Source: CAZJBS01 sp964544475
GTDB lineage: Bacteria; CLD3; SB21
Direction: 5' to 3'
Length of the DNA: 21,537 nucleotides
Assembly: GCA_964544475.1 (NCBI GenBank)
Contig: CAZJBS010000041.1
Location: 1-21,537, forward strand
The notes beneath the pieces were generated by a model. The model was given only the letters and a program-made list of their open reading frames with translations. It did not search any database and was not told the DNA's origin. Positions 1 through 8,795 of this stretch are shown one piece after another. Made by a program: the position numbers and the translations under genes. How positions within the stretch are numbered: the stretch's first letter is position 1; each line of letters starts with the position of its first letter.

Positions 1-83
1 GCGAAAGCGGGAGCCTGTCGAAGGAAGCACGAACCTTAAACCCAGACACCCGCTTCCGCGGGTGTGACAACGCTGGCTTTCGC
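1..83. repeat. Structured, repeat-like leader with perfect 8-bp hairpin
   Basis: Positions 46-53 (ACACCCGC) and 58-65 (GCGGGTGT) form a perfect 8-bp stem with a TTCC loop. Around it, GCGAAAGC at 1-8 pairs with GCTTTCGC at 76-83, so the block could fold as a hairpin enclosed by an outer stem. Bases 11-24 hold GAGCCTGTCGAAGG, whose reverse complement CCTTCGACAGGCTC resembles a core seen in dispersed intergenic repeats of many environmental bacteria (from memory, not searched). No T-run follows the hairpin, so it is not a typical intrinsic terminator. The element may continue left of the window. Confidence 0.4.
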
Positions 84-148
84 TATAGAATGAACCTTTC
101 ACCGTATGACGGCCATGAACCGATGGCATCTCTAACCAGAAACAGACC

Positions 149-1699
149 TTGACCCACTTTCTTTCCCCAGAACCCATCGTCGTCCTTTCCAAGTCTTTTG
201 CGACGCCCTTTCAGAATGCCATCGCCACTGCGCGCACGTGCTATTCATCCAAAGGCATTATTCGCGACGATCAGATCAACGAAAAACATTATCCACTCGC
301 CCAAAGCGTGTATCAAGCCGGGCATCACACGGTCTTCTCCCACGCCTACTTCCAGTTTGAACTGGCCAATGTCTCCCGGCAATTCGTCTGGAGTTTTTTG
401 CATGCCCATCCGTATTACAATTCCGAGCAAGTCAGCCAACGGTATGTGGAAGTCAAAGCCGGTACGTTTGCCACGCCGCCGTTGACGGGCGAGGCTCTGA
501 CGGTGTACCGCGACACGGTGGCCTTTCAAATGGCCGCTTACGAGAAACTGAACGCTCTCCTGCTGCCGGTGACGGAGGCCGCCTATTACCAGCGTTTTCC
601 GGCGCGGGCAAAATCCCCGGCGCGATGGACGAAAGACATCAAAAAGAAATGCCAGGAAATCGCCCGTTATGTCATCCCCGTCTCGGCGCTCGCGTACCTG
701 TATCACACGGTCAGCGGCATCACCCTGCTGCGGTATTACCGGTTGTGCAACCAGTATGACACGCCGCTCGAACAGAAGATCGTCGTCGAGAAAATGGTCA
801 ACGAGCTGATCAAAGTGGACCCGCTGTACAAAGTCATTCTCGAAGAACAAATCCCGCTCGAGGACACACCCGAACACCGGTTTTTCGAAACCCACCGGAC
901 GTACTATGATGAACGCCCCTCGAAGGATTTCCTTCGTGAATTTGATCAAAGCCTCGATGGTCGGATTTCAAAACTCATCGATTACAAGCATGGTCATGAA
1001 GTCGTTCTCGCCCAGAGCGTTCGTGAAGTGCTGGGCCTGACGCGGGCGGCCCTTTCGGACGACGACGCCATCCGGCTCGCCCTCGATCCATCGAAGAATT
1101 CCGTGTTCGGCGAATCGCTCAACCTCACCACATTGTCCAAGATTTCGAGGACCATGTCCCATCCGCATTACACTTTCCGCAAAAAACTCAGCCACACGGC
1201 GGATTCACAAGACCAGCGCCACCGCATGACGCCGGCTTCGCGGCCCATGCTCTTCGCCCATCAATCGGACGAACCCGACTACATCACGCCGGCGCTGGTG
1301 CAACAGGATTCATCCGTGCGCCGGTATTATGACGACGTGATGAGCCGATCATGGGAAGCCATGGGCCGCTTGCGCAAGCTGGGCGTTTCTGAGGAATTCG
1401 TGATGTATCTGCTGCCCAATGCCGTATCCATACGGTTCACCGAATCCTCCGATTTGCTGAACCTGCACCACAAGATGTCCATGCGGTTGTGTTATCTGGC
1501 GCAGGAAGAAATCTGGCGCGCCTCCGTCGACGAGACCGGGCAGATCCTGGCCGTCAATCCGGCGATCGGCCGTTATCTTTTGCCGCCCTGCGGTATCCGG
1601 CAACTGGCCGGTATGCGGCCGTATTGTCCCGAAGGCGACCGTTTTTGCGGCGAGCGCGTGTGGACGATGGGCATCGAAGACTATAAGAGGATCATCTAG
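149..1699 (+). CDS. thyX: FAD-dependent thymidylate synthase, tandem-domain ThyX
   Basis: ThyX makes dTMP from dUMP using methylene-tetrahydrofolate and reduced FAD. At 516 residues this is about twice the usual 220-270 and contains two ThyX-like halves. The N-terminal half has a degenerate signature: HAHPYYNSEQVSQRY near 85-99 keeps the Ser-x-Arg-Tyr end but lacks the RHR triplet. The C-terminal half has an intact RHR at 357-359 (QDQRHRMTPASRP) but a poor Ser/Glu end. Each half then has a helical segment matching the family's C-terminal part (IPVSALAYLY near 176; LLPNAVSIRF and AQEEIW in the second half). The start is TTG at 149: the in-frame stop at 116-118 leaves no upstream start, and no Shine-Dalgarno is obvious. 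Tandem ThyX-like proteins are known, but which half is catalytic is unclear. Family call sure; full activity inferred. Confidence 0.9.
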   Translation: MTHFLSPEPIVVLSKSFATPFQNAIATARTCYSSKGIIRDDQINEKHYPLAQSVYQAGHHTVFSHAYFQFELANVSRQFVWSFLHAHPYYNSEQVSQRYVEVKAGTFATPPLTGEALTVYRDTVAFQMAAYEKLNALLLPVTEAAYYQRFPARAKSPARWTKDIKKKCQEIARYVIPVSALAYLYHTVSGITLLRYYRLCNQYDTPLEQKIVVEKMVNELIKVDPLYKVILEEQIPLEDTPEHRFFETHRTYYDERPSKDFLREFDQSLDGRISKLIDYKHGHEVVLAQSVREVLGLTRAALSDDDAIRLALDPSKNSVFGESLNLTTLSKISRTMSHPHYTFRKKLSHTADSQDQRHRMTPASRPMLFAHQSDEPDYITPALVQQDSSVRRYYDDVMSRSWEAMGRLRKLGVSEEFVMYLLPNAVSIRFTESSDLLNLHHKMSMRLCYLAQEEIWRASVDETGQILAVNPAIGRYLLPPCGIRQLAGMRPYCPEGDRFCGERVWTMGIEDYKRII

Positions 1700-1767
1700 G
1701 CCGCATTGCCCTCAAATATCACCGAAAATCTTGTGGCGAAAGAAGACGGGGGAGAATACATTAGGCC

Positions 1768-1941
1768 ATGCATTCCTCAGACCATCCAAACGGTATCCGC
1801 AAAGTGGTCGGCAAACCGACCGTCAGCCCGATTCAACGCGTGGCCGAACTGCTGGAGTTCTTGAAGAAACACAAGCTTTGGAAACCTTACCAGTCCCATG
1901 AACGAATACGAAAGATTGTTGGTCCTGCTGGCCGCAATTAA
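1768..1941 (+). CDS. Small hypothetical protein (57 aa), overlapping partner of next gene
   Basis: ATG at 1768 opens a 57-codon frame ending TAA at 1939-1941, preceded by a purine-rich GGGGGAG about 11 bases upstream. The product is basic and partly helical (AELLEFLKKHKLWKPY), with no signal peptide or membrane segment. It overlaps the next gene by 44 bases in another frame. Small ORFs of this size often precede nucleotidyltransferase-like genes of the MNT/AbiEii type, so this could be an antitoxin-like or substrate-binding partner. That is inference from arrangement, not recognition of a family. Confidence 0.45.
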   Translation: MHSSDHPNGIRKVVGKPTVSPIQRVAELLEFLKKHKLWKPYQSHERIRKIVGPAGRN

Positions 1942-2341
1942 GATCCGGTTCGTGACTGTCGGCGGTTTCGCGTGCGCTTTCAATGGACTCATCCGGGCCA
2001 CAGAAGATGTCGGTATCCTGATCGAGGATGCGCCTTCCAATGTGCGTCTTCTGCTGAAAGTACTTTCCACATATGGTGATGGATTTGCAAGGGAATTGAC
2101 GGAACAGGACTTCACCGACGAAGAGGGAGCGATTCGCATTGTGGAAAAATTTCCAATCGATGTTTTTGTCCGCATGTCCGGACTGAAGGTTGCCGATTTT
2201 GAAAATGAGATTCGTCACGCTCGCATCGAAGAACATGACGTACCCTTCATGTCCCGCGAGGCGCTTATCCGCCTCAAAGAGAACTCTCTGAGAGACATCG
2301 ACAAAGCCGACGTGTTCCAACTCCGTCAGATGAACCAATAA
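1898..2341 (+). CDS. Minimal nucleotidyltransferase-like (MNT/AbiEii-type) protein, degenerate active site
   Basis: A 147-residue protein with the nucleotidyltransferase fold signature: FVTVGGFACAFNGL (residues 18-31) matches the GG-x-A-x5-hG motif, followed by RATEDVGI (33-40) and a later FPIDVF with Asp88. Active family members read R-x-T-x-D-h-D; here the second Asp is Gly39 while Asp37 and Asp88 remain, so metal binding may be impaired. Relatives act as toxins or antitoxins, or as aminoglycoside-type nucleotidyltransferases. The ATG at 1898 has no Shine-Dalgarno and lies inside the preceding small ORF, suggesting translational coupling. Substrate unknown. Confidence 0.65.
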   Translation: MNEYERLLVLLAAIKIRFVTVGGFACAFNGLIRATEDVGILIEDAPSNVRLLLKVLSTYGDGFARELTEQDFTDEEGAIRIVEKFPIDVFVRMSGLKVADFENEIRHARIEEHDVPFMSREALIRLKENSLRDIDKADVFQLRQMNQ

Positions 2342-2393
2342 CGTACTTTCACAGATCCATGACGCATACAACAACCTTACCGTGAGAACGATC

Positions 2394-3368
<975 letters not shown>

Positions 3369-3373
3369 AGAGA

Positions 3374-4324
3374 ATGGCGCAAAGCCAGGAGATCACCAAG
3401 CCGGTCCTGTCCGTTGTCATCCCGATGCACTCGGAGGCAGAGAATGTCCACGTCTGCTGGAATCGTCTGAAGGCCGTTCTGGATGCGCTTCCCGATTTTG
3501 ACTGTGAGATTCTTTTCGTCGACGACGGAAGCACGGATACCACGCTGACGCTTCTGAAGGGCATTGCTTCAGAAGACCGGCGGGCGAAAGTTATAAGTCT
3601 TTCGAGGTGCTTCGGACATCAAATGGCGGTCACCGCCGGCCTGGACCGGGCATCCGGTCATGCGGTCATCGTCATGGACGGCGATCTCCAGGACCCTCCG
3701 GAGCTCATCCCTGCCATGATTCAAAAATGGCGGGAAGGATTTCAGGTTGTGTATGGCGTGCGGACCGGGCGGAAAGAACACCTCATCAAACGCCTCTGCT
3801 ATGCCTTGTTCTACAGGTCGCTCCAGAAGTTGTCCTCGATCACCATTCCCCTGGATGCCGGCGATTTCTGTCTGATGGACAGGATTGTTGTCCAGCATCT
3901 GCGATCGATGCCGGAACGCCACCGGTTCATCCGCGGTCTTCGGTCCTGGGTTGGCTTTCGCCAGGCGGGCCTGAAGTATGAACGCGACGTCCGATATGCC
4001 GGTAAGCCCAGATACACCTACGCCCGGCTGTTCGGACTCGCCTTGGACGGATGGTTGTCGTTTTCCAGAATGCCCTTGCGCCTGGCTTCCTGGCTTGGAC
4101 TGGCGGCATCATCGATCAGTTTTCTTGGCGGGGTTGCCGTGATGGTCATGCGTTACACGGTTGATTACACGCCCCGCGGCTGGACGTCGGCGATGGTCAT
4201 TGTGTTCTTTCTGGGCGGCATCCAATTGATCGCGATTGGCATCATCGGGGAATATGTCGGCCGCATACATGACGAAGTCAAACAACGCCCGTTCTACATT
4301 GTCGATGAAGAAATCAATTTGTAA
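3374..4324 (+). CDS. Family 2 glycosyltransferase, GtrB/DPM1-like polyprenyl-phosphate type
   Basis: A 316-residue GT2 enzyme that would load a sugar from a nucleotide donor onto undecaprenyl phosphate at the inner membrane. The GT-A domain shows LSVVIPMHSEAENV near the N-terminus, LFVDDGSTDTT, and the MDGDLQDPPELI motif typical of GtrB/DPM-like enzymes. A conserved GKPRYTYARLFGLALDG stretch leads into two C-terminal membrane segments (around LASWLGLAASSISFLGGV and VIVFFLGGIQLIAIGIIG). ATG 3374 follows a GAGAG ribosome site; the in-frame GTG at 3350 overlaps the upstream gene and is less likely. It sits directly before a GT39-like membrane enzyme, its probable user. Confidence 0.9.
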   Translation: MAQSQEITKPVLSVVIPMHSEAENVHVCWNRLKAVLDALPDFDCEILFVDDGSTDTTLTLLKGIASEDRRAKVISLSRCFGHQMAVTAGLDRASGHAVIVMDGDLQDPPELIPAMIQKWREGFQVVYGVRTGRKEHLIKRLCYALFYRSLQKLSSITIPLDAGDFCLMDRIVVQHLRSMPERHRFIRGLRSWVGFRQAGLKYERDVRYAGKPRYTYARLFGLALDGWLSFSRMPLRLASWLGLAASSISFLGGVAVMVMRYTVDYTPRGWTSAMVIVFFLGGIQLIAIGIIGEYVGRIHDEVKQRPFYIVDEEINL

Positions 4325-4371
4325 GATCATTCCCATGCATGTCCTCTTGTGGAAAGATGGGGCTGATCGCC

Positions 4372-5919
4372 ATGAAAACTGATTCCGTGCGCCATGTCCG
4401 CTGGAAAACCTTCCTGAGCCGATCCGCCGTCCTGTTTGTTTTCGCACTGTTCTTACGCACGAGTGCTGTGCTGATTTTTGAAGACGGGCATCCGTTTTTT
4501 GGCTACGAATACGGGGCAAACGACACGCATGCACCCATCAACGATTCCCACCGGTATGTTGAAATTGCCATGAATCTCAATCGTGGATTGGGTTATCCCC
4601 TCATCCATGAGACCGAACCACATGCCAGGGATTTCAGGCGCGGCCCCTTTTTTACGCTGTTTCTTGCTTCCGTCTTTCATGTTTTTGGATTCAGCATCCT
4701 GGCGGTGGGCCTGATCCAGGCGTTCATCTCCTCCATCACCGTGGTGATCGTGAAAAAGTTGGCCATGCCGTATTTCGGGGAAGGGACGGCGCTTACCGCG
4801 GCGTGGGCCTGGTGCCTGCTGCCGGCGTCTGTCATATGGCCAACCGCCATAATGCGGGAAACATGGACCACGTTTTTCCTGGTGCTGGCCTTGTGGTTGT
4901 ATGGACGGTACAAGAAGACCGGGCGTTTTTCGGACGCCGCCGTGGCCGGGATGGTACTGGGGGTCGGCGTTCTCCAGGATCCTTTGTTGCAGATGGTTGT
5001 GGTGATCGTGGGCGTGGCCGTTGGTATGCATACACTGAATATTAGCGCCACGTGGGTCGCCACGGCACAGGCGTCGTTTTTGCGCCGGTTGATGTCCACC
5101 CTGTGGTCCGCGCTCCGTAACAGAGCGTGCGTTCGGGATACGGTGTTAAAGACTGCCGTTTTTTCCCTTGCGTACGGGGCGACCATTTCGCCGTGGCTTT
5201 ACTACACTTATAAAGAAATGGGAAGACCGGTATTGGGAACGACCGCACCGTACGGCTTCTGGGATAATCAGTACAACTACTATTGGTTTAAATCAGAGAG
5301 AAAAAAGAATCTCAACCCGACATGGGATGACTATGACCAAGCGGCTACCGTACACCGGTTTGAGGTGGCGCGGGCTTTCCTGGGATCCCAAACGCCCTCG
5401 CCTCGCGACCTGACCACTAAGAAATTGATCATCGACTCGCTAATGCGGGATGGCAACTACGCGTCAAGACTCGAAATCGCCAATCTGAAGTATGTAATCA
5501 ACTCCATCCGGGACGACCCGGCATTGTATCTTGGCGCCCCGCCCGGCAAGATGATTGTTGTCAAAATGCTCGATAACTGGCTAAACTTTTTGGTCCGGAT
5601 GAACCACGGTCCATACCCCATCATCTCGAATCTCCACATATTCCTAAATACCAAAAGCGTTCTCATCCGGTCTCTCAGCCTGCTCGCCATGGCTGTGTCC
5701 ATGCTTCTTTTTGTCGTTTTTATCCGATACCTGCGCACCGGTCGTTTGCTCACAATCGTCTGGCTCAGCTACTGGTTGTTTTTCTTCTTAGTCTGGTTTC
5801 GCACCGAACCACGGTATTTGCTGCCTGTGGCCCCGCTGGCGATCATGGTTGTGGTCCACGGTTGTCGCCAATTGTGGGGACGTTATCGTCACCGTCAAGT
5901 ACCAGTTTCTTCCTGTTGA
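4372..5919 (+). CDS. GT39-like (GT-C fold) integral membrane glycosyltransferase
   Basis: About 515 residues with a basic N-terminus and multiple hydrophobic segments (LFVFALFLRTSAVLIF, VWFRTEPRYLLPVAPLAI and others). After the first membrane segment come an acidic FEDGH stretch and DSHRYVEIAMNLNRGLGY, the usual layout of PMT/ArnT-like GT39 enzymes, which transfer sugars from polyprenyl-phosphate carriers to acceptors on the outer face of the membrane. I prefer ATG 4372, preceded by GGGG at about -13, over ATG 4339 or 4357. The preceding GT2 gene could supply the lipid-linked sugar. Acceptor (protein, lipid or polysaccharide) unknown. The end is 46 bases from the end of the convergent M23 gene. 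Confidence 0.8.
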   Translation: MKTDSVRHVRWKTFLSRSAVLFVFALFLRTSAVLIFEDGHPFFGYEYGANDTHAPINDSHRYVEIAMNLNRGLGYPLIHETEPHARDFRRGPFFTLFLASVFHVFGFSILAVGLIQAFISSITVVIVKKLAMPYFGEGTALTAAWAWCLLPASVIWPTAIMRETWTTFFLVLALWLYGRYKKTGRFSDAAVAGMVLGVGVLQDPLLQMVVVIVGVAVGMHTLNISATWVATAQASFLRRLMSTLWSALRNRACVRDTVLKTAVFSLAYGATISPWLYYTYKEMGRPVLGTTAPYGFWDNQYNYYWFKSERKKNLNPTWDDYDQAATVHRFEVARAFLGSQTPSPRDLTTKKLIIDSLMRDGNYASRLEIANLKYVINSIRDDPALYLGAPPGKMIVVKMLDNWLNFLVRMNHGPYPIISNLHIFLNTKSVLIRSLSLLAMAVSMLLFVVFIRYLRTGRLLTIVWLSYWLFFFLVWFRTEPRYLLPVAPLAIMVVVHGCRQLWGRYRHRQVPVSSC

Positions 5920-5965
5920 AGACAAAACCTACGACAATCAATTCCATCACGGTCGGATGGTCACA

Positions 5966-6625
5966 TTAATCTTGTCCGCCGGATATCTCCTCGCAGTCCA
6001 CCCATTCATCCAGGTCCGGCCTGGAGTTTACGTAACCCCGGATATTGATGGCCGTGCCCCGATGAATGGACACATGCAAATGTTTGCGTTCACCGTCCGT
6101 CTCGTCACTGTAAGCTTTGCCCAGCAAGCCAATCGTATCGCCGGCCTGCACGGAATCCCCTTTTTGCCATGACACGCCGGCCAGACTCAGGTGACCATAG
6201 ACAACGGTCACTGGCTGGTTTCCAAAAACGCCCGACGTAACGACGACACCGCCATACCCCGCCGCACGCCGTTTTTCGATCACCACACCGTCGCAGATGG
6301 CTCTCACGACCACGTCGCTGTCATTTTCGTTTGGGAATACTTCAAAATCGGTTCCGGTGTGATATCCCGAGAAACGTTCGGGCTGCACGGGCGAACTGGC
6401 CGGCGTGATGAAGATCCCAAACGGTTTCTTGGTCACGCGCTCGGAGGCGCGGTCCAGCGGCGCCGATAATACAGAACGGCGGATCGTTGTCGCAGATTGA
6501 CCTCCAATATCAGCATGGACGGGCGTTTCCGTTCGGGCTACGAAATGGACCGTGCCAAGATAGGCGAGTCCGGCGGCCACCATCAGTCCCCCTGCCAGAC
6601 CGGCTTTATGTATTCGGCTTTTCAA
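5966..6625 (-). CDS. M23 family metallopeptidase, membrane-anchored or exported
   Basis: 219 residues: a short basic start (KSRIHK), one hydrophobic segment (about 9-30), a linker, then an M23 domain at about 65-200. Zinc and catalytic residues are visible: GYHTGTDFE (His89, Asp93), VVYGHLS (His145) and KHLHVSIH (His182, His184). M23 enzymes cut peptidoglycan cross-links or act as LytM-type activators; all key residues are present, so activity is plausible. The start used is TTG at 6625, overlapping the VOC gene by 20 bases. An ATG at 6583 after a GGGGGA is an alternative but would lose the positive N-region. Last gene of a minus-strand group with the VOC and CsgG-like genes. Confidence 0.88.
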   Translation of the reverse strand: MKSRIHKAGLAGGLMVAAGLAYLGTVHFVARTETPVHADIGGQSATTIRRSVLSAPLDRASERVTKKPFGIFITPASSPVQPERFSGYHTGTDFEVFPNENDSDVVVRAICDGVVIEKRRAAGYGGVVVTSGVFGNQPVTVVYGHLSLAGVSWQKGDSVQAGDTIGLLGKAYSDETDGERKHLHVSIHRGTAINIRGYVNSRPDLDEWVDCEEISGGQD

Positions 6626-7025
6626 TCTCGGACGCCCACTGAAAACACAGGTTGTAACCGTCGGGGTCTTTCACAGACAATTGTTTCATACCATACGACG
6701 TCACCACGGGCGGCCCGCAATCGAGGCCCTTCTCAAGAAGGTGGCGATGAACCGCCTCCACGTCGGGACATCCAAAATACAGGGCCGTATCACCATGGGC
6801 CACGGCACGGTCGGAATCGATCTCTGAGGGACGGTCGTAATCTTCATACATCGTGTTCAACATCAATTCCGTGTCGCCCAGCGCCAGGTGCGCCCATCCG
6901 CAATGAGGAACCGGTCCGGAAGCGTTGACGATCCGGCATCCCAGGACGTCGACGTAGAAAGCCAGCGACGTGGGCATGTCGAAGATCTGCAACAACGGCG
7001 CCAACCCACGGACCTGTTTGGACAT
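6606..7025 (-). CDS. VOC-fold (glyoxalase/bleomycin-resistance-like) protein
   Basis: 139 residues made of two beta-alpha-beta-beta-beta modules: PLLQIFDMPTSLAFYVDVLG at the N-terminus and ALYFGCPDVEAVHRHLLEKG then VKDPDGYNLCFQW at the C-terminus. In metal-dependent members the DPDG motif is followed by a ligand Glu (x-h-E); here a Cys occupies that place, and the usual first His/Glu ligand is also not evident. This may therefore be a metal-free binding protein of the bleomycin-resistance kind rather than a glyoxalase. ATG 7025 has AAAGGG eight bases upstream. Substrate unknown. Confidence 0.85.
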   Translation of the reverse strand: MSKQVRGLAPLLQIFDMPTSLAFYVDVLGCRIVNASGPVPHCGWAHLALGDTELMLNTMYEDYDRPSEIDSDRAVAHGDTALYFGCPDVEAVHRHLLEKGLDCGPPVVTSYGMKQLSVKDPDGYNLCFQWASEIEKPNT

Positions 7026-7043
7026 GACGATGACCCTTTCCGT

Positions 7044-8006
7044 CTATTTCTTGACTTGCACAACTTTCAGTTTGACGCCGGCGGCCATCTTCTCGGAAAT
7101 TTTTTTTCCGCCCTTTTCCACTTCGCATCTCGAAAAAATACCGTCCTGCTCAAGTTTGATCACCGTAAGTTTGCCGACGTCCGTGCTCCGCTTCAGCAGG
7201 CGGCCATCCACGTCCACTTCCGTTTCATAATACACGTTGAAGACGTCGTCTTTTCTCACGCCCATGTCCTTGCCACAGGTGATGACCACCTCCTGCGCTT
7301 CCCCTTTTTTCGCTTTTCGAATTTCGAAAATGGAGCCCTCGGCCGGGAACGCCCGACGGAGCCATTCGACGACGTCTTCTTCTCCGCTTTTCAGAGCAAA
7401 ATAGGCTGCTTCCGATGGCGTGTTCTGATATAAGAAACCGGTCCGTCCCCTGATATTCTTGTTCGCCGTCACTTCCCCGCTGGCGACGTTGATCAGGCGG
7501 AGGCTCATTTCCACGGTGCCTTCGTAGAGGGGCTGTTCAAGCCGTTCTCCGTATCGTTCATAAATCGGCGTGATGCTGACCTGCTGGAGTTGGCCGGTGA
7601 CGACAAATTCCGCGCCCAGCATCTGTCCGAGACGCGTACCTTCGTTGGCCTGGGCCAGATCGGACATCTGGAAATCCTGCTCCTTCACGATACGGTCGAG
7701 TGTGGTGCGTTCGACGACACGGACACGCTTCACGGCCACAAACGCGCCCACGATTTTTTGGGTGGCCGCCTCGGCAAATGCCTCAATGGCCGCGCGATCC
7801 GCAAATGGATTTGGGGCCGCCGTCGCACTGGTCACGCTGCTGTCGGTCGACGTGATCGTGATTTTCACGCCCTCTTTGGAGGCCAGCGCCACCGCATCCA
7901 GCGGAAGCACTGCCACGACGGTCTTGCCGCCACTTTCATTCGATCCGCTTTGAGACCATGCCGGGAAGGTTATGGCAAGGACCATCCATATCACAAACCA
8001 TTTCAT
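7044..8006 (-). CDS. CsgG-like exported protein with FlgT-type C-terminal domain
   Basis: From ATG 8006 (GAGGTG about 10 bases upstream) the product has 320 residues and starts with a signal peptide, MKWFVIWMVLAITFPAWSQ. The frame is open upstream to 8168, but that extension looks non-coding. The first domain is CsgG-like: VAVLPLDA, a long acidic helix, VRVVERTTLDRIVKEQDF, then GQMLGAEFVVTGQL and a strand-rich part ending SLRLINVASGEV. A second strand-rich domain (from about 215, EVVITCGKDMGVRKDDVFNVY) resembles the C-terminal domain of FlgT-like proteins. CsgG itself is a lipoprotein curli pore; no lipobox Cys follows this signal peptide and no curli genes are nearby, so a soluble periplasmic role is more likely. 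First gene of the group ending in M23. Confidence 0.75.
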   Translation of the reverse strand: MKWFVIWMVLAITFPAWSQSGSNESGGKTVVAVLPLDAVALASKEGVKITITSTDSSVTSATAAPNPFADRAAIEAFAEAATQKIVGAFVAVKRVRVVERTTLDRIVKEQDFQMSDLAQANEGTRLGQMLGAEFVVTGQLQQVSITPIYERYGERLEQPLYEGTVEMSLRLINVASGEVTANKNIRGRTGFLYQNTPSEAAYFALKSGEEDVVEWLRRAFPAEGSIFEIRKAKKGEAQEVVITCGKDMGVRKDDVFNVYYETEVDVDGRLLKRSTDVGKLTVIKLEQDGIFSRCEVEKGGKKISEKMAAGVKLKVVQVKK

Positions 8007-8228
8007 AAGAAACACCTCATGTTGTATGTCGTTAATAATCGCCGGCCAATGAACTACCGACGAAATCGTTTTCGAAGCTTTTGTGAAGACGCTGGTAAAC
8101 CGTATGAAATGAACCTCACTGCGGGAAATATTGATCATTTCCACGAATATTGCCAACCTATTATTCATCGGGCCGCCTCATCGGAATTCCCTGATGATAT
8201 CTCGTCTTTGTCACATAGAGTGCTGTAG

Positions 8229-8257
8229 TTGCATCTCACCGCGCCGGAAGGTACATT
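8229..8257 (+). promoter_or_regulatory. Candidate sigma-70-like promoter for the deaminase gene
   Basis: TTGCAT at 8229-8234 and TACATT at 8252-8257 are separated by exactly 17 bases, about 30 bases before the deaminase ATG. Each hexamer departs from consensus, and lineages related to Bacteroidota may use a different promoter code, so this is tentative. Confidence 0.3.
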
Positions 8258-8288
8258 ATTGAGGTCATAGTTTGAAAGGAAACCTCCC

Positions 8289-8765
8289 ATGGATGTCTCG
8301 ACGCTCGACCTGAACCTTCTGCGCCGCTCTTTCGAACTGGCGCAACACGCCCGCGACATGGGCAATCTCCCCTTCGCCTCGCTGCTGGCCGATCAAAATG
8401 GATTTGTCCTGCTCGAAGCTGCCAACACGTCCATCACGTCGGCCAATCCGATTCATCACGCGGAATTGAACCTTGTGCACCAGGCCTGCCTGACGATTCG
8501 TCCTGAAGTTCTGCAGCGCTGCACGGTGTATGCGAGTTCCGAACCCTGTCCGATGTGCGCGGCCGCCATTTTCTGGAGCGGCATTCGACGTGTGGTCTTC
8601 GGACTCAGTATCACGTCCAAAAACAAACTCACCGGACAAAAGGCGGGCGTCCCCGCTATCGGATTGCCTTGCGGAGATGTGTTCCGCTCGGCCAACCATC
8701 CCTGTGAAATCCACGGCCCGCTGCTGGAACCGGAGGCCGCTGAACCGCACAAGGGATTCTGGTAA
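8289..8765 (+). CDS. Nucleoside deaminase (cytidine deaminase-like fold)
   Basis: 158 residues with both zinc motifs of the family: HHAEL (about 55-59; catalytic Glu in HAE) and PCPMCAAAI (about 90-98). The order and spacing fit guanine deaminase or tRNA-specific adenosine deaminase/CMP-dCMP family members; a conserved KGFW-type C-terminus is present. The ribosome site GAAAGGA lies about 9 bases before the ATG. Whether the substrate is free guanine, another base or a tRNA cannot be told from motifs alone. It stands first of two plus-strand genes, 30 bases before the M28 peptidase. Confidence 0.88.
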   Translation: MDVSTLDLNLLRRSFELAQHARDMGNLPFASLLADQNGFVLLEAANTSITSANPIHHAELNLVHQACLTIRPEVLQRCTVYASSEPCPMCAAAIFWSGIRRVVFGLSITSKNKLTGQKAGVPAIGLPCGDVFRSANHPCEIHGPLLEPEAAEPHKGFW

Positions 8766-8795
8766 TGGTTATTCGCTGACCCCTGGTGACGTGAC

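Noticed and set aside
245..949. 234-codon minus-strand frame inside thyX
   Set aside because: Overlaps the recognised ThyX sequence completely and shows no motif.
5920..5965. Possible bidirectional terminator between GT39 and M23 genes
   Set aside because: Only a 5-bp CCATC/GATGG pairing is seen, with no T-run.
8007..8168. N-terminal extension of the CsgG-like protein
   Set aside because: The signal peptide and ribosome site place the start at 8006; the extension would bury the signal peptide.
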